A stretch of DNA of 64,000 nt. Origin: Yponomeuta sedellus (lineage: Eukaryota > Arthropoda > Insecta > Lepidoptera > Yponomeutidae). The stretch spans positions 25,211,714 to 25,275,713 of the forward strand of contig OW203725.1 of assembly GCA_934045075.1 (NCBI GenBank), given 5' to 3'. Shown in pieces: positions 58,226 to 64,000 of the stretch. The stretch's first letter is position 1; each line of letters begins with the position of its first letter. The notes beneath the pieces are model-generated. The model was not told the DNA's origin. It was given only the letters and a program-made list of their open reading frames with translations, and did not search any database. Position numbers and translations under genes: made by a program.

Positions 58226-58790
58226 TTAAATAGTCTTCCGTTTGTGTACTGGTCTCAAGAATATTTATGTTTATGTCTCCTATGACAATTATGGATTTGT
58301 AATTATGTAGTGTTGAGACAAGTGTATTTAAGCTCTCAATAAATTTTTCGTGTTTTTCGTTTGAAGGGGGGCGATATAGACCTATCACAGAAATTTCACT
58401 AGAGTATTGAAGAAGGATACAGTTCGCATCTTCAAATTTCGGTTCAGTTATTTTAAATTTTAAGTCGGTTTTGTGATAGATTATTACTCCATCATTTTGG
58501 TTGGTGAAACTAGTTGCCATTGAATTGTATCCATATAAGGTCGGGATGTTAGTTATTTTACTTAACCAGCACTCTGATAGCACTACTACATCACAGCGAT
58601 TACCCAGTCTTGTTAGTAGGATTTGTAATTCATTAAAATTACGATTTATGCTGCGGATATTTAGATGTAGAATGTTTATGTTCTTTTTGGTCTCAGAGAT
58701 GTAAAGTTTACTGTCTTCAGGGCTGCACTGATATGCCTTTGATACACAGAGCGTTTCAATCTCTACAGATATGTCATCTATTTTATCCAT
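58134..58790 (-). pseudogene. LINE ORF2, AP-like endonuclease part
   Basis: Motifs in order: ILHLNIRSINRNFNELQIL, VVLSECWLS, IGLYRPPS and VIGDININIL, which are the Asn, Glu, Tyr and Asp-x-Asn positions of the APE-type endonuclease that nicks target DNA. The frame is lost near 58,180 after THTFPTR-like sequence; the remaining DHSP motif is in the next frame. Confidence 0.85.
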
Positions 58791-59106
58791 CTCTGTTAAG
58801 AATGGAAAGTATGGGCAAATTTATAATTGCTTCATGGTAGGTTTGGCCTACTTTAGACCAGGTTGGAGTGTTAGGTAAGCTATATATGTACTGATTTATT
58901 ATTTTTGAGTAAATCTTTGCATCTGTATATGTGATATTTGTATGTGTAATTGTGTGTGTTTGTGTAAGAGCTTGTGCTGAGAGTAGAGTGGGTATGTTGA
59001 GGGTATGTTGTGTGTTTATTAGTCGAATTCTTGTATAAGAGCAAAAAGACAAAAAATTACATGCATTTGTTATCCTACGTTTGAGGTAAGTTTCGTTGAG
59101 ATCTAG

Positions 59107-59331
59107 TCACAAATTATTTTGGTTTAGTTTTAGGCTGTTCAGGTGATCTTCATTTCTTAGCATAGTGTGTGGTTTTCCTTCTTTTTTTCTTACGTAGATG
59201 CGGCCGTTTGTCGCCCAGGCGTAGCTATAGTTGTACGTCTTCGCAAAGTCGCGAGCCAGGAAGAGAAGGCGTTTCGCCTTGGGTGTAAGTAACTCCGAGA
59301 TATATATTTTTTGAGATAGCTGAATACCCAA
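59107..59331 (-). pseudogene. LINE ORF1, C-terminal fragment
   Basis: It reads LTPKAKRLLFLARDFAKTYN, SYAWATNGRIYVRKKEGKPH and LRNEDHLNSLK. The WxxNGxIYVRKxxxxxxxxLRNEDxL pattern is typical of ORF1 ends in this group of LINEs. The frame is open but starts abruptly at about 59,335, where the similarity stops, so the element is 5'-truncated. Confidence 0.8.
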
Positions 59332-59335
59332 TTCG

Positions 59336-60565
59336 AGGTTGCGTAGCGCAGTCTACTTGTTAACATGTGGATTAATCGACTGCAATGTACAACAATTGTC
59401 ATAGTAAAGCATATAGGGTAACTAATTATATAGAACAGGCCCCATACCAATAGCGGTAGATCAGGAAAGAAAAGTTCATAACATTCGATTGGTAGGACAA
59501 AGGAAGTCGGACCACGTGGCCAGAGGGATCATAGAACGCCAACTTTTGAATTGAGAATTTCGGTATGCGATGTATCGTTCAGCCTCTTCCGAAAAACAAA
59601 TGAGGCCGAACGACCCTCAAGTATTTATTCAGTGATATTTTAAGTTTAGAAACTGGTGGAGAGACAGTTATCCGACTTTTAATAGTACCTAGTTACTCAA
59701 CCAAAAGAAAGAGGTCTCTACAAAAGAGAAGGGCCTTTAAAAATGAGGTCGAATAGAACAAAAAAAACCATCTCATGAAACGAAGACAAATAGAAGACAA
59801 CAATCATTGCTCGTCTCACCATCTCTAAGCACTGCCACTATCAGAACATCATCTCGATGGTATCTCGCGCCCTATGTAATCGATACGCATCAACCTGTCC
59901 CGACGCCCACCGTTAGGCCCTACCCGCGCCATTGTCTACGATAATCATCGCACACATTAAAACCGCTATTAACACGACATAGCTCTACCCACAAGGTCCA
60001 CCTTAGCATACCCTAGAGTTAACCACCATATGGCACATCTGTCCACTTCCAATTTTAGGGGAAAACTTAGGGTGCAACCAATTTACCGTACCGATTATAT
60101 TTAGCCCAAAGGTATGCCTAACTCAATGTACCAAGAGTGGAATTTGAGTATACTCTTTTTGCTGTCCGTGATTATGCTTTCTTTCGAACGGATCATCTGT
60201 TACTATTTAAGGCTGTGAATGCTTACGAAACGACTCACTACGGCCCACAAATGATACTCAGAGATTCGGCCGATGTGCCTAGTATCTAATTACCATCGTA
60301 AGAATAGAAAGTTGTCATTGAGTTTGGTACCCCAGCTTAGGGAGGCTACTTTCTCGCGAACTTTTGAGACCAATATACTACCTTCTGCTATTGACCTAAT
60401 TGCTGCAGAATTAAAATAATTGTCCTAAAGGACTGGGATTAGTGACGAGTATCAATACTACCTATACGTGACGCCGCCAACTGGTTAAATTAGTTGGACA
60501 CCTCAAGGCCTAGGAAGTATGTATCACCATAACTTAGAAATCTACAGAAGGCCGACAATATACAT
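59336..60565. other. Unassigned intergenic/intronic stretch
   Basis: Between the LINE and the second mariner copy there are 1.2 kb with no coding signal or repeat that I can name. Confidence 0.5.
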
Positions 60566-61235
60566 AGGCTGCTACTTATGTATGCGGAATCTGGGATTCC
60601 AATAATTTTAAACGCAATGTCTGACCTCCATGGTCAAATTCGTCCTTTTTTTAAATACTGACCGCTAATATTTTTCTCTTATTTACGTAAGTGTTTTGTT
60701 TTTGGTGGGTTTAAAATGTCATATCGCTAAAAAAATGGAACTCACTCGTGAAAATATTCGTGCTATGATTTATTATGATTTTCAACGTGGTTTAACGCAA
60801 CAACAGTGCGTAGATCAATTAACTTTGACTTTTGGTGGTGAAGCTTCATCAAAAACGACTCTGTATCACTGGTTTAGTGAGTTTAATCGCGGGCGCAGTA
60901 AGCTCACGGACGAAGTTAAAGAAGGTCGCCCGAAATCGGTGGTTGTGCCACAAAATATTGAAGCTGTGCAAAACCTAATAATGCAAGACCGCCATGTTAC
61001 GTATCGCGAGATAGAGGCTATTTTGGGCATATGTATGACGAGCATTCATAGGATATTACATGAACATTTGTCTGTAAAAAAAATTTGTTCGCGTTGGAAC
61101 CCGCACAACTTAACTCAGGATCAAAAAGATGCTCGCGTCGAATGGTGCAAGAAAACCTTAAAAAAATTCAACGGAGGCGGCTCAAAATCTGTTTATAATA
61201 TCTACACAGGTGACGAATCCTGGATCTACGCGTAC
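60566..61235 (+). pseudogene. Mariner (mori-type) copy, 3' part displaced by an LTR element
   Basis: The left inverted end AGGCTGCTACTTATGTATGC lies at 60,566. The transposase starts at ATG 60,735 (MELTRENIRAMIYYDFQRGL) and stays open through the DNA-binding half (FSEFNRGRSKLTDEVKEGRP) to the first catalytic Asp in YTGDESWIYAY, where it is cut at 61,235 by an inserted LTR. The N-terminal half has no stops, unlike the 46.8-kb copy, so this copy was younger or better kept before the insertion. Confidence 0.9.
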
Positions 61236-61541
61236 TGTTAGGCAGCGCAGGCTCCGGGGGTTGAAAATCACATCACCACGTACACATTTGCTGTTTATTG
61301 ATGGCACCGAAACACGTTATAATAATAATTTGTGAACAGAGTTACTAAAACGGACTACATCTTGATACTAAATCTAATTACTGATGTTAAAGACTATGCA
61401 TGACTGCTCTTGACTACTGTGACTACTGTGACTGTTGTGACTGCTATGACTGTTGCGCGATGTGCGCGGAAAAACGCTTTTATTTGCTCTTTAGTGCTGA
61501 GAATGACAAAATATAGGTGAGGCGGGGAACCGGACATAACA
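61236..61541 (-). mobile_element. 3' LTR of an LTR retrotransposon inserted in mariner
   Basis: It is bounded by TGTTA and TAACA. On the minus strand it carries an AATAAA signal (61,479-61,484) and a CTATATTTTG box, and is directly preceded by a purine run, so it is the 3' LTR of a minus-strand element whose body extends to the right. A TGACTRCTGTGACT-like short repeat lies at 61,404-61,450. No coding sequence is visible, so the superfamily is open. Confidence 0.75.
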
Positions 61542-61556
61542 GCTCCCCCTTTTTGA
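61542..61556 (-). other. Polypurine tract of the LTR element
   Basis: On the minus strand TCAAAAAGGGGGAGC ends exactly at the LTR start TGTTATG. This is where plus-strand DNA synthesis is primed in LTR elements, and it fixes the orientation. Confidence 0.75.
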
Positions 61557-64000
61557 CGAAGCTTATCCCTTTTAACAAGTGATAAGCGAAGTTATACAAA
61601 ACTAATTAAAATTGAGGACTTGACTACATCGAGATATTGCAATAAGGCAAGACTGAACACAATACAAAAAGGAAAACCAAAGCATTGATAAATAAAAGTT
61701 TGCTGATTAGGGAAACATGGACAATACAGACAGTAGCGTGATTACTGATCAAACATGTAACTTCAAATACATTAAGAGGTAATAAACAGTCTTTAAAAAA
61801 TACACATAAGAATCGAGTAACTTAGTTAGAACAAAAGATACTTAATATAATTAACAAATCAGTACTTCAGAATACCAAAGCATAAAATAATCTTGATATG
61901 AAACTATTCAAAGTCGGATAAATACAGTTATGAATACAGAGAAGTTAGAAAAATACTTTAGATAATATAATTAACAAATCAGTACTTTAGAATACCAAAG
62001 CATAAAACAAAATTTTGATATGAAACTATTTTAAGCCGGATAAAGACTTATGAATACAGAGAAAATCTCAGACAAGTAGCACTGACAAGTATAAAATACA
62101 AGATAGAACAATAGAAAATAAAATAATAGTAAATAAAACTATGACATTTACTGAATGAGTTCTGAGGAGTTAATACAGAGGTCTCACAGGTCTCCTTCTG
62201 GGACTGGCTACCCTGACGTGTTATTTATAACTTTCAATTCGTTGAATATTTAAAAAACATTGTTAAACAGGAATATAAGTAAAAAAAAAGAAAATATTGT
62301 GAAACACAAAAATAGGTAGGTACCTATTAGACGGAAAAAGTACATGAAATAATTACTTTAGTATTAGCAGAAACAAAGACGGATTCAGTAAATATGGTAG
62401 GGGCTTCCGTTTTGGGAAATAATTATAAAAAAAAATAAATCATGAACTAGAAACACACAAAATTCAATGTGGAAAACAAGACTGTGATATTGTAAATCAA
62501 ATTTGTAAACAAAGAAAAAGGCAGATAAGGGAAGAGTTTGGAAATTGCCTGAGGTCTCCGTTTTGGGACTGGTTACCCTGTCGTGTGACCTATAAACAAT
62601 AATGATAAAGAGGTTTTTGGGACTGGTTACCCTGATGTGTGACCTAATATTTCAAGGTGAAAGAAAAAAATGTTTCAGGAATTAATATGTATAGGTACAG
62701 AGGTCTCCTTTTGGGACTGGTTACCCTGTCGTGTGACCAACCAATTCTACATACTACGAAAATTGCTTAGTTTCAAAAATTAATGAATAATAATATTTCG
62801 AGGTCTCCTTTTTGGGACTGGTTACCCTGTTGTGTGACCTGCCAGTTCTAGATACTGCGAAAATTACTTGCAGTTTCAAATATTACTGAATAATAATAAT
62901 ATTTAGAGGTCTCCTTTTGGGACTGGTTACCCTGTCGTGTGACCAATGAACATAATAGAGAGGTCTCCTTTTGGGACTGGTTACCCTGTCGTGTGACCTA
63001 CCAATTCTACATACTGCGAAAATTGCTTAGTTTAAAAAAATTATGAATAATAATATTTAGAGGTCTCCTTTTTGGGACTGGTTACCCTGTCGTGTGACCA
63101 ATGAATATAATAGAGAGGTCTCCTTTTGGGACTGGTTACCCTGTTGTGTGACCTGCCAATTCTAGATTCTGCGAAAATTACTTACAATTTCAAAAATTAA
63201 TGGATAATTAATAATATTTAGAGGTCTCCTTTTTGGGACTGGTCACCCTGCCGTGTGACCTTTAAATAAAATAATTTATTTTGGCACAAAATCCTTTAAA
63301 ATAATGTTAACATATTACTCGTATAGTAAAAGAATGAAATAAAAACAGAGACGTAAGGTTGACAATTGAATATCATTAAGTACACGATTGGAATGTCTGG
63401 TGCCACTGAACTTGAACTGCCTACGGTGCAAGATTCGCGTTACACATTGAGTCAAAGACAGTTTTAAGCAATAATAGTATGACCTAGATAATAAGTTGAG
63501 AGTCACAATTAAAGGTTGTCACGTATATGGAACTTTTGATTCTAAAATGAAATATAAATCAGAGGACAAAACATAGAAATATGCAATAAAAATGGCAGAT
63601 GCATAAAAAGTTAACAAAATTACGATATTTGGAAATACAACAAAATAGGTAGAGTTACAAAAACACATTGACATGATATAAAAGTCGAATAAGAAAATAT
63701 CTCCACATAAAATAAATGTAAATTTGTAGTAAATTTAAATAATAACAGAACAGAAAAAGTTAAGAAACAGTAAGTACAAAAATTGCGTATAAACAGTGAA
63801 AAAAATTTAGCACTGAGAAATAATTTAAGACGCTTTGAAATTACCTACTATTAAACATACATACACAACACTGTGCTGATGCAGCGAATTTTGTCGAGTC
63901 GGCGAAGTATCAAGGTCAAATGCGGACGGCGACCCACGAAGTCATATGGCGAAGAAACGTGACCTCGTAGAGCACAAGATTCGGGACTCGCAGAATTTCA
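61557..64000 (-). mobile_element. Internal part of the LTR element (non-coding here)
   Basis: The 2.4 kb upstream (in element sense) of the LTR is AT-rich with no open frame above about 63 codons. It holds a tandem duplication of about 118 bp at 61,850-62,070 (CAAATCAGTACTTCAGAATA and CAAATCAGTACTTTAGAATA) and the ten-copy motif array at 62,189-63,260. No sign of the other LTR or of protein-coding parts within the window. Confidence 0.6.
62189..63260. repeat. Ten-copy array of a 35-40 bp motif with variable spacers
   Basis: The core GGGACTGGTTACCCTG, usually preceded by GAGGTCTCCTTTT and followed by TCGTGTGACC, occurs at 62,189, 62,551, 62,610, 62,700, 62,800, 62,906, 62,960, 63,060, 63,115 and 63,221. 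Spacers are AT-rich, 15 to about 330 bp; some spacers are themselves repeated (CCAATTCTACATACT and GCGAAAATT), giving a higher-order period. The cores are far better conserved than the spacers. Confidence 0.92.

Larger units (their letters stand above)
55860..59335 (-). mobile_element. Non-LTR retrotransposon (LINE), nearly complete, frameshifted
   Basis: The minus strand carries, in order, the end of ORF1 (59,107-59,331), an endonuclease (58,134-58,790), a linker with the last endonuclease motif (57,692-58,225) and a reverse transcriptase (56,115-57,734). Domain order and motifs fit Jockey-superfamily elements such as those called Kiri or Daphne in Lepidoptera, but the clade is an inference. 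The 5' part of ORF1 is missing. ORF2 is broken by frameshifts near 58,180 and 57,710, both at A-runs. Confidence 0.9.
30864..64000 (-). other. Very long laminin intron (at least 33 kb), transposon-filled
   Basis: No LE, LN or other laminin-like exon, and no other host gene, was recognised from exon 1 to the right edge. The intervals 30,864-31,460, 32,410-33,030, 37,430-39,350, 45,050-46,815, 49,350-50,130, 50,305-52,500 and 53,560-55,540 contain no feature that I can support beyond those listed. A missed short exon cannot be excluded. Confidence 0.6.

Noticed and set aside
62189..63260. CRISPR-like look of ten repeats with spacers
   Set aside because: The setting is an animal retrotransposon, spacer lengths vary from 15 to 330 bp and some spacers are repeated; there are no cas genes. 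It is a repeat array, not CRISPR.

Overview
The window looks like moth or butterfly (Lepidoptera) genomic DNA. Protein-coding sequence is split into short, very GC-rich exons set in AT-rich introns. The background is dense with tRNA-derived SINEs, RTE- and Jockey/Kiri-like LINE pieces, a mori-type mariner and MITEs. The order is an inference from the style of these repeats and from the gene; no species is claimed.

The left half (1-30,863) carries one recognisable host gene, on the minus strand: the middle and 3' portion of a laminin alpha subunit. I could place 27 exons (about 5.57 kb of coding sequence, roughly 1,855 codons). Their reading phases join without conflict except at one coiled-coil exon, whose 3' edge is uncertain. 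Read 5' to 3' (right to left) they encode laminin-type EGF (LE) repeats (30.9-25.3 kb), a laminin IV domain (25.4-22.7 kb), more LE repeats (22.8-20.9 kb), a coiled coil of about 600 residues (20.4-13.55 kb), and laminin G domains LG1, LG2 and most of LG3 (11.9 kb to the left edge). The N-terminal domains lie beyond the right edge and LG4-5 beyond the left edge. The two insect alpha genes (LanA-type and wing blister-type) cannot be separated from the part seen, so no symbol is given.

The right half (30,864-64,000) holds no exon I can recognise. It reads as a single intron of more than 33 kb filled with nested transposons: a gypsy-type reverse transcriptase scrap, RTE fragments, a truncated LINE (41.5-42.9 kb), a decayed mariner (46.8-48.0 kb), a nearly complete but frameshifted LINE (about 55.9-59.3 kb) beside a (TATG)n microsatellite, and a second mariner copy (60.6-61.2 kb) cut by an LTR retrotransposon whose 3' LTR lies at 61,236-61,541.

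The most unusual signal is structural. At three laminin introns, unrelated tandem repeats (33, 71 and about 125 bp units) span the exon/intron border, so the 5' splice site itself is multiplied into arrays of donors; a fourth intron shows an older, decayed version. In the 33-bp array the first retained alternative donors are in frame and would add 11-residue Cys-containing units to an LE module. In the 71-bp array only every third donor keeps frame. In the 125-bp array distal donors read into a stop. A second notable signal is a set of ten dispersed copies of a 35-40 bp motif inside the LTR retrotransposon, with a layout that recalls insulator-type binding-site arrays.
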